A DNA stretch of 64,000 nucleotides from Streptomyces monomycini. GTDB lineage: Bacteria; Actinomycetota; Actinomycetes; Streptomycetales; Streptomycetaceae. The stretch covers positions 1 to 64,000 of the forward strand of contig NZ_JAFIQY010000038.1 of NCBI RefSeq assembly GCF_022271435.1, read 5' to 3'. The position numbers and the translations under genes were made by a program. The notes under the pieces were generated by a model. It made no database searches. It was not told where the DNA came from and worked only from the letters and a program-made list of their open reading frames with translations. Positions 9,056 through 17,080 of the stretch are shown piece by piece (position 1 is the stretch's first letter; each line of letters begins with the position of its first letter).

Positions 9056-9451
9056 CTACTGCCGTACGGGGCCGCTCCGTTCGGGTATCGGCTCGGCGGC
9101 CCGGCCCGCTGCCGCCGGCGGGCCCGCGCGGGCGCGGATGTCCGAGGCGAACGGTCCGGTACGGGCCCGGGCCGTGACGTCCGCGATGTCGCCCCGCACC
9201 GTGCAGCGCACGAGGTGAGCGTCCTGCGCGGCGGCCACCTCCCGGGCGGCTCGGCAGGCGGCCGACGCGCCCCGGAGTGCGGTGTCCGCCGCCGCCAGGG
9301 CCGACAGATCCGCTGCCGCGCCCGCACGATGACGTGTCACGACCACCTGAGCCATGGCGATCACCACCGCGAACACCGTGCACAGCGCGATCGCCGCGAA
9401 CACCGCCCACACCGTGGCCGATCCCTCATCGCCCCACCGTCTCCTCCGCAA
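9056..9451 (-). CDS. TadE/TadG-like protein, last gene of the Tad operon
   Basis: 131 residues. The N terminus GSATVWAVFAAIALCTVFAVVIAMAQVVV, quoted here in part as GSATVWAVFAAIALC, is a single membrane helix behind a short positive leader. The Gly-Ser junction resembles a pseudopilin cleavage and assembly site. It matches the 'helicase/secretion neighbourhood TadE-like' family (Rv3654c/Rv3655c-type). Two cysteines (AACRAA, VRCTV) may form a disulfide outside the cell. The start overlaps the end of the upstream TadE gene by 26 bases, so translation is coupled. Probable minor pilin of the Tad-like system. Confidence 0.8.
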   Translation of the reverse strand: MRRRRWGDEGSATVWAVFAAIALCTVFAVVIAMAQVVVTRHRAGAAADLSALAAADTALRGASAACRAAREVAAAQDAHLVRCTVRGDIADVTARARTGPFASDIRARAGPPAAAGRAAEPIPERSGPVRQ

Positions 9452-9815
9452 GTGCCGTCGCCTCCCCTCGGAGCGTCAGCGTCAACGGGCCGACGCCGGG
9501 CGACGCCGCCTCGACCCGTACGCGCACCTGGTCGCCTCGTCTCTCCAGCACCACCCGCGCGCCCTGCGGAGCCGCGCCGCGAGCCACCGCGCCGACGGTC
9601 GCCGCCGGTTCCGACCGGGCTGCCGCCCGGGCCCCGGCGCGGGCCGCGTCCACGCACTGGATCTGCGCGCAGGCAGCCGACAGCCCCCACAGGAGCAGCC
9701 CCGTGAACAGCACCAACGCCGGGATGACCAGGGCTGTTTCCGCCGTCACGTACCCCCGGTCACCACAAAGGCCGCAGCTGCGGTCACGGCCGTGACCGTC
9801 GTCAGACCTGGACAC
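9426..9815 (-). CDS. TadE-like minor pilin
   Basis: 129 residues. A short Arg/Asp/Cys-containing leader precedes the segment GYVTAETALVIPALVLFTG. This is the classic TadE pattern, in which Glu five residues after the predicted cleavage point is followed by a hydrophobic helix. The outer part contains VDAARAGARAAARSE, also typical of TadE. The start overlaps the DUF4244 gene by 14 bases. It should be processed by a prepilin peptidase (not in this window) and assembled with the other pilins. Confidence 0.85.
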   Translation of the reverse strand: MSRSDDGHGRDRSCGLCGDRGYVTAETALVIPALVLFTGLLLWGLSAACAQIQCVDAARAGARAAARSEPAATVGAVARGAAPQGARVVLERRGDQVRVRVEAASPGVGPLTLTLRGEATALAEETVGR

Positions 9816-10008
9816 CGAGGGCCTTCCCGATCACCGCGCGCAGCGCCGCCTCCACCGCGCTGCCCGACAGCACCTTGTAGAGCACGGCCGCGGCCGCACA
9901 CGCCGCCAGGGTCCCCAGGGCGTACTCGGCCGTGGTCATGCCCCGGTCGGCGCGGGCCCGTTCCCGTAGGGCCGCGACGCGTCGCTCCAGCCACCTTCGT
10001 ACGAACAT
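9802..10008 (-). CDS. DUF4244 Flp-type pilin
   Basis: A 68-residue protein that starts at ATG 10008 behind AAGGGGGACGAG. After a basic leader of about 23 residues comes GMTTAEYALGTLAACAAAAV, a Flp/type IV pilin signature with Gly before the cleavage site, Glu at position 5 and Tyr at position 6. The single hydrophobic helix and small size fit the major Flp pilin of the Tad apparatus. It is separated from tadC by about 70 bases, so it may have its own stronger translation signal, as expected for a major subunit. Confidence 0.88.
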   Translation of the reverse strand: MFVRRWLERRVAALRERARADRGMTTAEYALGTLAACAAAAVLYKVLSGSAVEAALRAVIGKALGVQV

Positions 10009-10081
10009 CTCGTCCCCCTTGAGGTCTGCAAATCGCTTCCGTCGTCCGTGAGCCGGTGCGGCTCGGGTCGGTCGTGCGCTG

Positions 10082-10921
10082 TCATGAGTTCTGGGTGAGC
10101 GTCGCGGCCAGGCCGTACAGGACCGGTACGACGCCGAGCGTCAGGAAGGCGGGCAGGAAGCAGGCCGCCAGCGGCATCGTGACCAGCACTCCGGCCCGGC
10201 GGGCCCGTTCGGCTGCCGAGCGGGACTCCTGCGCTCGCAGCTCCGCCGCGATCCGGGACACGCCCTCCACCGGCGGGACCCCTGACATGCCCGCCCGCTC
10301 CATGCACCGGGCCAGGCCCCGGGCGCCGGGGAGCGCGCCGAATCGCCGCCATGCCGTCGCGGGGTCGCTGCCGAGCCGGAGTTCCGCGGCCACGCGCCAC
10401 AGTTGCTCGCCGACGGGCCCGCCGAGCGACCGCCCCACCGCCTCGGCGGACTCCCGAGGCCCGGCGCCCGCCGCCAGGCAGGCCGCGAGGAGGTCGGCGG
10501 CCGGTGCCAGCGACGCCCGCAGGCCGTCCTCGGCCGCCCGCCGTACGGCCTGGGCCCGCGTTCGGCGCCGCCACCGCCCGACTCCGTACGCCACGGCGAG
10601 TCCCAGTACGCCACCGGTCACCCCGCCGACGAGAATGGCCACGGCACCCGCGATCACAGCGGGTCCGGCCCGTTCCCGGACGGCCCCGGGCCACCGACGC
10701 CCTCGGTCGCGCCTCGGCTTCGGTACCGGGCATCGCCCTGCGCCGTTGCCGTGCCGTACGGCGTCACCCAGGACGGCCTCCACCCGTCGCCGGGCCCTCC
10801 GTATGCCGCGCGCTTCCCCGGCCGTGATCAACGCGCCGACCACGGTTGCCAGGACCAGAAAAACAATCCCCAGGGTGTGGACAACTTCTCGGGCGTCTCC
10901 TTGCGCGACATCAGCGGACAT
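10082..10921 (-). CDS. tadC: TadC-like inner membrane platform protein (GspF domain)
   Basis: 279 residues from ATG 10921, with AAGGAGG five bases upstream. The cytoplasmic GspF/T2SSF domain contains AAELRLGSDPATAWRRFG and MERAGMSGVPPVEGVSRIA, and membrane helices follow at the C terminus (VTMPLAACFLPAFLTLGVVP). TadB and TadC form the inner-membrane platform that couples the CpaF ATPase to pilin assembly. The gene overlaps tadB by 11 bases. Confidence 0.87.
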   Translation of the reverse strand: MSADVAQGDAREVVHTLGIVFLVLATVVGALITAGEARGIRRARRRVEAVLGDAVRHGNGAGRCPVPKPRRDRGRRWPGAVRERAGPAVIAGAVAILVGGVTGGVLGLAVAYGVGRWRRRTRAQAVRRAAEDGLRASLAPAADLLAACLAAGAGPRESAEAVGRSLGGPVGEQLWRVAAELRLGSDPATAWRRFGALPGARGLARCMERAGMSGVPPVEGVSRIAAELRAQESRSAAERARRAGVLVTMPLAACFLPAFLTLGVVPVLYGLAATLTQNS

Positions 10922-11921
10922 GGCCGCCTCCTTCGGCGGCCGCGATGATCCGCGCCGTCCAGGCGATGCCGCACCACTCCAGAAGGCCGCCGACCAGCAG
11001 GCACACCCATCCGGCGGGGGTGTGCAGCAACACCCGGAGCGGGTCGGCGCCGAGGGCGCTGCCCATCGCCAGCCCTCCGGCCGGAAGGAGCGCGAGCATC
11101 AGGGCGGTCGCCCGCGGGCCCGCCAACTGGGCGCGCAGGTCGTCGCGCCGGTCGCGTTCCGCCCGGAGGGCCGTAGCGATCCGTTCCAGCCCGGCGGCCG
11201 GCCCGGCCCCACCGTCGACGGCGACCTGCCAGCACGCCGCCACACCGGCCAGTCCCTCCGCGCCCGGCAGCCGCGCCGCCGCCCGGAGGGCCGCCGGTAC
11301 GTCCCCGCCGAACCGGGCCGCCGCCTCGACGGCCGCGCCCGCCTCGCCGAAGCCCGCGGCACCGACCGCCGTCAGGGCCTGCCCCGGCTGCCGCCCGGCC
11401 CGCAGCTCGCCCGCCACCGCTTCGCACAGCTCGATCACCGCCGCGCCCCGGCGCTCCCGCTCCCGCGTCCGCTCGCGGGCCCGGAGCCATCGCCGCACCG
11501 GGACCGCCGCCACCACGGCGGCCAACACGGGCACCATCGAACCGGCCGTCACACCGAGGGCGACGCCGGCCGGCAGACACCACAGCTCCCGCGGGAAGCG
11601 CATGGCCCCGCCCTGGCTGCCCCCGTCGCTCCGCCGGGGACCCCGGCAGGCGTTCCGCCTTCCACCACCCAACCTGGAGGCCCGGTACGCGGCCCACGTG
11701 ACCCAATGCGTCACCCGTTGCAGCATCCGGCGAGGCGTGAACTCATCCTTGTCATGGCCCAGTTCGCGGCCCCGCTCCTCCGGGCTCGCCGCCTCCCCGT
11801 CCACCAACAACAGGCGCGCCCGTCGTACGTCTCCGCTCCGCCCGCCGGACATCCAGACCGCCAGTCCCGCGCACAGCACGGCCGCACAGACCGGCACCGT
11901 CGCCATACCGACGTCACTCAT
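10911..11921 (-). CDS. tadB: TadB-like inner membrane platform protein
   Basis: 336 residues from ATG 11921, overlapping the CpaF stop as ATGA and preceded by GGGAGGGG. There is an N-terminal membrane helix, a basic cytoplasmic linker and two helices around residues 115-140. A GspF-type helical domain follows (CEAVAGELRAGRQPGQALTA; CWQVAVDGGAGPAAGLERI), then C-terminal helices. Partner of TadC in the pilus platform. The region around residues 70-105 is Arg/Gly-rich and poorly conserved. Confidence 0.87.
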   Translation of the reverse strand: MSDVGMATVPVCAAVLCAGLAVWMSGGRSGDVRRARLLLVDGEAASPEERGRELGHDKDEFTPRRMLQRVTHWVTWAAYRASRLGGGRRNACRGPRRSDGGSQGGAMRFPRELWCLPAGVALGVTAGSMVPVLAAVVAAVPVRRWLRARERTRERERRGAAVIELCEAVAGELRAGRQPGQALTAVGAAGFGEAGAAVEAAARFGGDVPAALRAAARLPGAEGLAGVAACWQVAVDGGAGPAAGLERIATALRAERDRRDDLRAQLAGPRATALMLALLPAGGLAMGSALGADPLRVLLHTPAGWVCLLVGGLLEWCGIAWTARIIAAAEGGGHVR

Positions 11922-13237
11922 CCCGCACCCCTCCCCCGTTCGCACAGTTCCGTCAACCGCGGCCATCCCGACGCCTCTTGGAAGCCGTCCGGTCTCCACA
12001 CCGCCGCCGGTACGGTCACCACGAAGCCGTCCCGGTCCCGCTCCAGGACGTCCACCCTGGCGAGCCGCCGTCGGCCGTCCCGGTCCCGTACGAGATGCAG
12101 CAGCACCGACAGCGCGGCCGCCACCTGGCTGTGCAGAGCCGCCCGGTCGAGCCCGGCCGTCGAGCCGAGGGCTTCCAGGCGCGCCGGGACGTCGCCGGGG
12201 GCATTCGCGTGAACCGTGCCGCAGCCGCCCTCGTGACCGGTGTTCAGTGCCGCCAGCAGGTCCGTGACCTCGGCGCCGCGCACCTCGCCGACCACCAGCC
12301 GGTCCGGCCGCATCCGCAGCGCCTGCCGCACCAGGTCCCGCAGGGTGACCCGGCCGACGCCTTCCTGGTTCGCGGGCCGGGTCTCCAGCCGTACGACGTG
12401 GGGGTGGTCCGGTCTCAGTTCCGCGGAGTCCTCGGCCAGTACGAGGCGTTCGGCCGGGCCGGCCAGGCCCAGCAACGAGCTGAGCAAAGTGGTCTTCCCG
12501 GAGCCGGTCCCACCGCTGATGAGGAAGGAGAGCCGGGCGTCCAGCACGGCCCGCAGCAGGCGGTCGCCGTCCGGTGGCACCGTGCCCGCCGCGACCAGTT
12601 CCGCGAGGGTGAAGGCGCGGGGGCGCAGGACGCGCAGTGACAGGCAGGTGCCCGCGACCGCCACCGGAGGCAGTACGGCGTGCAGGCGGGTGCCGTCGGG
12701 CAGCCGGGCGTCCACCCAGGGGTGGGCGTCGTCCAGCCGCCGTCCGGCCACCGAGGCCAGCCGCTGGGCGAGGCGGCGCACCGCGGCCTCGTCGGCGAAG
12801 CGCACCGAGGTGCGCTCCAGACCGCCGCCGCGGTCCACCCACACCTCGTCCGGCGCGCTGACCAGGACGTCGGTCACCTCCGGTGCGGCGACGAGCGGTT
12901 CGAGGGGGCCGGTGCCGACCAGCTCCGACCGCAGCGCCGAGACGACGCCCAGCACCTCCGCGTCGCCGAGCAGGCGGCCCTCGGCGCGCAGCGCCAGCGC
13001 GACCCGCGCGGGCGTCGGCTCGGCACCCGCCTGGGCCAGCCGTCCGCGCACCGCCTCCAGCAGCCCGGCACCGATGCCCGTACGGACTCCGGCAGAAGCC
13101 TCGATGCCAGGCTGCCCATCGGACGCCCGCAGCCCGAACGCCTGCGGCCCGGTCCCCCGTAGCCCGGACGACTGCGATCCGGACGACTGCGCCCCGGCCA
13201 CCTGCGGCTCTTCCCCCTGGGGGATCTCAACCCTCAC
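11918..13237 (-). CDS. cpaF: CpaF/TadA-type secretion ATPase
   Basis: The hexameric motor ATPase of the Tad apparatus, a member of the 'helicase/secretion neighbourhood ATPase' family. I placed the start at the GTG at 13237 because GGAAGGGG lies eight bases upstream; this gives 439 residues and an 11-base overlap with the CpaE gene. Motifs: Walker A SGGTGSGKTTLL, Asp box LVLAEDSAELRP, Walker B LVVGEVRGAEV, and the His box GTVHANAPGD. The N-terminal 50 residues are Ser/Gln/Gly-rich and probably disordered. It works in the cytoplasm against TadB/TadC. Confidence 0.93.
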   Translation of the reverse strand: MRVEIPQGEEPQVAGAQSSGSQSSGLRGTGPQAFGLRASDGQPGIEASAGVRTGIGAGLLEAVRGRLAQAGAEPTPARVALALRAEGRLLGDAEVLGVVSALRSELVGTGPLEPLVAAPEVTDVLVSAPDEVWVDRGGGLERTSVRFADEAAVRRLAQRLASVAGRRLDDAHPWVDARLPDGTRLHAVLPPVAVAGTCLSLRVLRPRAFTLAELVAAGTVPPDGDRLLRAVLDARLSFLISGGTGSGKTTLLSSLLGLAGPAERLVLAEDSAELRPDHPHVVRLETRPANQEGVGRVTLRDLVRQALRMRPDRLVVGEVRGAEVTDLLAALNTGHEGGCGTVHANAPGDVPARLEALGSTAGLDRAALHSQVAAALSVLLHLVRDRDGRRRLARVDVLERDRDGFVVTVPAAVWRPDGFQEASGWPRLTELCERGRGAG

Positions 13238-14459
13238 TCGAACCACCCCTTCCGCCCTCACCAGACCGCACACGCCGCCCACCGGCCTCAGGCCCGCCGC
13301 CCCTCGACCCCGCAGCCCCCGGTCCCGCGCCACCCGACCCCGCGTCCTCCGCCCCCACGCTCCCCGGCAACACCCGCCCCCAGAACGCCGTGCCAAAGTG
13401 CCGCAGCGGTCCGCGGGCGTTTGCTCCGGGCGGCGCGCCCCGGGCCAGTTCCCCCGGAAGGCCGGTCTCCCAGCCCAGCTCTCCGGCCAGGGGAAGTCCG
13501 AGCAGCCGGGCGGCCTCCTCGGGCGCCAGCTCCGCGGCGCGGCCGGTGTCCGGGCCTGGGCCGGCGCGCGTGACCACCCGCACGTCCGGCAGGACCGTAC
13601 GGACCAGGGCCGCCACGCGCCGGGCCGCCGCCAGGGCCCGAAGCCCGGTGGGGACGACCAGCAGGCCGACGTCGACCTGGGCGAGCGCTTCCACGGCCGC
13701 TTCGTCCAGCCGGCGCGGCAGGTCCACCACCACGGCGCCGCCCCGCCGGCGGGCCGCCGCCATGACCGCGCGCATCGCCTGCGGCGGGATCGCCACCGTG
13801 TCGCCGCGGTCCCAGCTCAGCACCCGTAAGGAGTGCAGCCTCGGCAGCGCTTCCTCCAGGGCGCCGCCGCCCACCCGTCCGCGCGACTCGGCGAAGGCGG
13901 GCCAGCGCAGCCCTTCTTCCTTTTCGCCGCCCAGCAGCACATCGAGTCCGCCGCCCAGCGGGTCCGCGTCGACCAGGACGGTCCGGCGGCCCGCGCGGGC
14001 CGCTGCCAGGGCCAGGGCGCAGGCGAGGGTGCTCGCGCCGGCGCCGCCGCTGCCGCCGATCACCCCGACCGTCACGGCCGCCGGCCCGACGCCCTCCACC
14101 GCGTCGGCGACCCGGTCCACGAGCCAGCTCTCGCCACCAGGGAGCACCAGCACCCGTTCGGCCCCGAGGGCGACGGCCAGCCGCCACAGCTGCCGGTCGT
14201 CCGCGCCCCGGGCGACGAGCACCACCCCGTCCCGGCGGCCCGCCCCGCACAGCCGGGGCGCGCAGTCGGCGCCGACGATCACCAGGGGCGCCGAGGCCCA
14301 GCCCGGGCTCCGGCCGCGGGCGACGCCATGGGCCACTTCCGGTGTCGCGCCGGCTGCCGCGCAGAGTCTCAGGACGTCGTCGAGAAGTTCCTCGTCCTCG
14401 GTGACGACCAGCGGTCCGCCGCGCCCTTCGGCGGGCCCGGGCGGTTGATCGGGAGTCAT
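13227..14459 (-). CDS. CpaE-like ATPase, first gene of the Tad operon
   Basis: 410 residues from ATG 14459. An in-frame GTG at 14471 has a better ribosome site, GGGGAACGG, and is a real alternative. It is a MinD/ParA-like P-loop ATPase with the deviant Walker A motif GSGGAGASTLACALA, where the signature lysine is replaced by Ala-Ser, as is common in actinobacterial CpaE homologues. The later motif VVVDLPRRLDEA replaces the usual DLP switch. An N-terminal pseudo-receiver-like part precedes it (residues about 15-125). CpaE proteins position the pilus machine. The C-terminal 70 residues are Gly/Ala-rich. The gene heads the operon. Confidence 0.85.
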   Translation of the reverse strand: MTPDQPPGPAEGRGGPLVVTEDEELLDDVLRLCAAAGATPEVAHGVARGRSPGWASAPLVIVGADCAPRLCGAGRRDGVVLVARGADDRQLWRLAVALGAERVLVLPGGESWLVDRVADAVEGVGPAAVTVGVIGGSGGAGASTLACALALAAARAGRRTVLVDADPLGGGLDVLLGGEKEEGLRWPAFAESRGRVGGGALEEALPRLHSLRVLSWDRGDTVAIPPQAMRAVMAAARRRGGAVVVDLPRRLDEAAVEALAQVDVGLLVVPTGLRALAAARRVAALVRTVLPDVRVVTRAGPGPDTGRAAELAPEEAARLLGLPLAGELGWETGLPGELARGAPPGANARGPLRHFGTAFWGRVLPGSVGAEDAGSGGAGPGAAGSRGGGPEAGGRRVRSGEGGRGGSSEG

Positions 14460-14570
14460 ACGTCCGGCCACGTTCCGTTCCCCTATCGCTACACAACTCA
14501 CACATCCGCGAACTCGCGGAGTTTTCATCGTGCGGCGATCCGGAAAATCCCGTGGATCTTGGTCCAAAAC

Positions 14571-14579
14571 TGTGGACAA
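14571..14579 (-). promoter_or_regulatory. DnaA-box-like nonamer
   Basis: TGTGGACAA is the complement of the consensus DnaA box TTGTCCACA. It lies in the relatively AT-rich stretch upstream of the cpaE-like gene. A second copy lies inside tadC at 10876-10884. Single boxes occur by chance and no cluster is seen, so an origin is not implied. Confidence 0.3.
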
Positions 14580-14752
14580 CTCAATGGCTGTGAATATCCC
14601 AGTCACCTATACCGGCGACCTTGAAGGCTCCCTTAGAGCAGCGTCACGACTACTCAGAGTGGCGGAGGGTGGGCAGCGGCGGGCCCGGGGCCGAGCGGTG
14701 AAGAGGAAGCGGCCGATCCGCCTCGGACGGGCAAAAACGCGTCCGGACATGC

Positions 14753-14818
14753 GACGACCCCCGCCGGGGGGGAGAGCGGGGGTCGTCCCCACGGCCGACT
14801 CGGGGGGGGAGGAGTCGG
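14753..14818. promoter_or_regulatory. Two adjacent hairpins in the divergent cpaE/HAD intergenic region
   Basis: Hairpin 1 has 12-base arms at 14753-14764 and 14776-14787 (GACGACCCCCGC). Hairpin 2 has 7-base arms at 14795-14801 and 14812-14818 (CCGACTC). They lie within the 474-base gap between the divergent cpaE-like and HAD genes. They could insulate the two promoters or act as leader structures. No further gene is evident in the gap. Confidence 0.5.
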
Positions 14819-14921
14819 ACCGGGTTAGCACGGTCGCGAACGATCCGTGACTTCCATGGTGTACCCGAGAGCCTTCTCAGGCAAACCCACGCGCCACACC
14901 TTACGCCGAATGGTGGGCGCC

Positions 14922-14934
14922 TATGCTCGCCCCG
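14922..14934 (+). promoter_or_regulatory. Probable leaderless promoter of the HAD hydrolase
   Basis: TATGCT at 14922-14927 is six bases in front of the GTG at 14934, the spacing at which transcription would begin on the start codon itself. No Shine-Dalgarno sequence precedes the GTG. The -35 region is not clear. Confidence 0.45.
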
Positions 14935-15782
14935 TGGAAAACCACTCCGTGCCTCACTCGACACCCCGCACAGCCGCGTTCTTCGACCTGGACAAGACAG
15001 TCATTGCTAAGTCGAGCACGCTGACCTTCAGCAAGTCGTTCTACCAAGGCGGCCTGATCAATCGCCGGGCCGTACTGCGTACCGCCTACGCCCAGTTCGT
15101 CTTCCTCGCGGGCGGCGCCGACCACGACCAGATGGAGCGGATGCGCGCCTACCTGTCGGCTCTCTGCCGGGGCTGGGACGTGGCCCAGGTCCGGGAGATC
15201 ATCGCGGAGACCCTCCACGAACTGATCGACCCGCTCATCTACGACGAGGCCGCCTCGCTCATCGAGGAGCACCACACCGCGGGCCGCGACGTCGTGATCG
15301 TCTCCACCTCGGGCGCCGAGGTGGTCGAGCCCATCGGCAAGCTGCTCGGCGCCGACCGCGTGGTGGCCACCCGGATGGTCGTCGGCGCGGACGGCCGCTT
15401 CACGGGCGAGGTGGAGTACTACGCCTACGGCCCGACCAAGGCGCAGGCGGTCCGGGACCTCGCCGCGTCCGAGGGCTACGACCTGGCGCGCTGCTACGCG
15501 TACAGCGATTCGGCGACCGACGTGCCGATGCTGGAGGCGGTCGGCCATCCGTACGCCGTCAATCCGGACCGCGCGCTGCGCCGCGAGGCCGCGAGCCGGG
15601 GCTGGCCGGTCCTGTCGTTCACCCGGCCGGTCCAGCTGAAGCAGCGGCTGCCCTCCCTGGGAATGCCGTCGCGTCCGGTGCTCGCCACGGTGGCCGCCGT
15701 GGGCGCGGCCGCCGCGACCGCGGGCCTCGTCTGGTACGCGAGCCGGCGGCGCCCGGTTTTTGCCCGTATCACCCGAGTTTGA
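14934..15782 (+). CDS. HAD superfamily IB hydrolase with C-terminal membrane helix
   Basis: A 282-residue phosphatase-like protein of the SerB-related HAD-IB group. Motif I is FFDLDKT, motif II VIVSTSG, and motif IV YSDSATDVPML; the catalytic aspartates are present. A C-terminal hydrophobic segment (ATVAAVGAAAATAGLVWYAS) followed by arginines suggests a tail anchor. I prefer the GTG at 14934, since the reading SVPHSTPRTAAFFDLDKT begins just before motif I; ATG 14910 is the alternative. Proteins of this group are often annotated as differentiation-associated in Streptomyces. The substrate is unknown; phosphoserine-like or lipid phosphates are possible. Confidence 0.88.
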   Translation: MENHSVPHSTPRTAAFFDLDKTVIAKSSTLTFSKSFYQGGLINRRAVLRTAYAQFVFLAGGADHDQMERMRAYLSALCRGWDVAQVREIIAETLHELIDPLIYDEAASLIEEHHTAGRDVVIVSTSGAEVVEPIGKLLGADRVVATRMVVGADGRFTGEVEYYAYGPTKAQAVRDLAASEGYDLARCYAYSDSATDVPMLEAVGHPYAVNPDRALRREAASRGWPVLSFTRPVQLKQRLPSLGMPSRPVLATVAAVGAAAATAGLVWYASRRRPVFARITRV

Positions 15783-16147
15783 AGGGAAAAGTAAAGAACT
15801 GTGGCGAGGGGTTCCGCTTCCCCCGCGGCAGGAGTACAAAGGACGTAACGGCCCGCGAGACCGAGGACATCCGAGAGGAAGACCTTCTACGCAGCAAGGC
15901 CCCACGGACCGAAGCACGGAAACCGGGCACCCACGCGACGCCGACCCGTCGATTACGGGCCAGCCGTACCAGGTGACGGACCAAGTCTCCGACCTGATCG
16001 GCAACATCCGGAGCGCGCTTGGTAACCCGGTGGACGTGCCAGCGGCGGTACCGGAACGACTGGGTACCGCCGCAACCCTTTGCCCGGGCCGCGACGGCCT
16101 CCCCGGCGGCCCGTCACGCCGCCGCCCCGACCCCGGTCACGCAGGAA
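15783..16147. other. Intergenic region between convergent genes
   Basis: This 365-base gap lies between the HAD gene and the Fic-like gene, which point at each other. Plus-strand frames such as the one from 15779 are Arg/Thr-rich and lack a supporting ribosome site or family resemblance. I see no strong terminator hairpin and no RNA gene. Confidence 0.4.
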
Positions 16148-16969
16148 TCACGCCGCCCCGCGCTGCATCGCCTCGCACACCGCCGTGCTCTCCCGCGCCC
16201 CCAGCTCCACCGCCCGGCCGCAGTGCGCGATCCACGCCGCCACGCCCTCCGGGGTGCCGGACGCATAGCCTTCCAGCGCCGCCACGTAGGCGGCCCGGTC
16301 CTGTTCCGCGTGACCGACCTCCGCCGGGCAGACCGACTTCGGGTCCAGCCCGCTGCCGACCAGCACAATGCGCTCGGCGGCCCGGGCGACCAGCCCGTTG
16401 TACGAGCCGAAGGGCCGCAGCGCCAGCAGTTCGCCGTGCACCACGGCCGCCACCACCAGGGCCGGCGCCTCGCTGCCCGCCAGCAGCAGCCGCGCCAACC
16501 CGTCCAGGCGCCCGGCGACCTCGTCGGCGTCCGGCAGCGCCAGTTCCACCAGCGGCTCGTCGACCGGCTCACCCGCCAGCCGGGGCCGCCCCACCGCGTC
16601 CTGGTCGGCGTCGCCGCTCGCCGCCACCAGGTGCAGCCGCGCCAGCACCCGCAGGGGCGACTGCCGCCACACGCTGAGCAGTTGCCTGGCCTCGGCGGTG
16701 AGCCGCAGTGCCGCGCCGACCGTCCGCGGTTCCCCCTCGACACCGAAGTCGGAACGCCGCCGCACCTCCTCCAGCGCCCAGTCGGCCCCGGCCAGCGCGG
16801 CGGAGGCCCGCGCTCCGCGCAGCGCCGCCTCGGAGGTGATCTCGTTGCTGCGCCGCCGCATGATCCGGTGCCCGTAGACCCGGTCCACGCTCGTGCGCAC
16901 GGAGTCCACGGAGTCGGTGACCCCCGGGAGCGAGGCCAGGGTCGCGAGCGGATCGGCTGTCGTACTCAT
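16148..16969 (-). CDS. Fic/DOC-like protein with a degenerate active site
   Basis: 273 residues from ATG 16969 (MSTTADPLATLASLPGV). An alpha-helical protein whose C-terminal third contains VVHGELLALRPFGSYNGLVARAAERI, quoted here in part as LRPFGSYNGLVAR. This lines up with the Fic motif HPFxxGNGRxxR. The catalytic histidine position is Arg and the phosphate-binding GNGR is YNGL, so AMP-transfer activity is unlikely. Streptomyces homologues are sometimes loosely called oxidoreductases, but I see no Rossmann motif. It is divergent from the CooC-like ATPase with 110 bases between them. The function is unknown. Confidence 0.65.
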   Translation of the reverse strand: MSTTADPLATLASLPGVTDSVDSVRTSVDRVYGHRIMRRRSNEITSEAALRGARASAALAGADWALEEVRRRSDFGVEGEPRTVGAALRLTAEARQLLSVWRQSPLRVLARLHLVAASGDADQDAVGRPRLAGEPVDEPLVELALPDADEVAGRLDGLARLLLAGSEAPALVVAAVVHGELLALRPFGSYNGLVARAAERIVLVGSGLDPKSVCPAEVGHAEQDRAAYVAALEGYASGTPEGVAAWIAHCGRAVELGARESTAVCEAMQRGAA

Positions 16970-17065
16970 GGGTACGACCCTACGCACCCCGGAAGCCGCA
17001 AGACCGAACCGCTCGAAGGAGTGGTCTTCTTCACCCGAACCTCTCACCCGGGGCAACTCGGCGCT

Positions 17066-17080
17066 TACGCTTCGTGACCA
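17066..17080 (+). promoter_or_regulatory. Possible leaderless promoter of the CooC-like ATPase
   Basis: TACGCT at 17066-17071 lies eight bases before ATG 17080, and no Shine-Dalgarno sequence is present. This suggests a transcript that begins at or next to the start codon. Confidence 0.35.

Noticed and set aside
14571..14579. Replication origin
   Set aside because: Only single DnaA-box-like nonamers, without a cluster, dnaA or dnaN.
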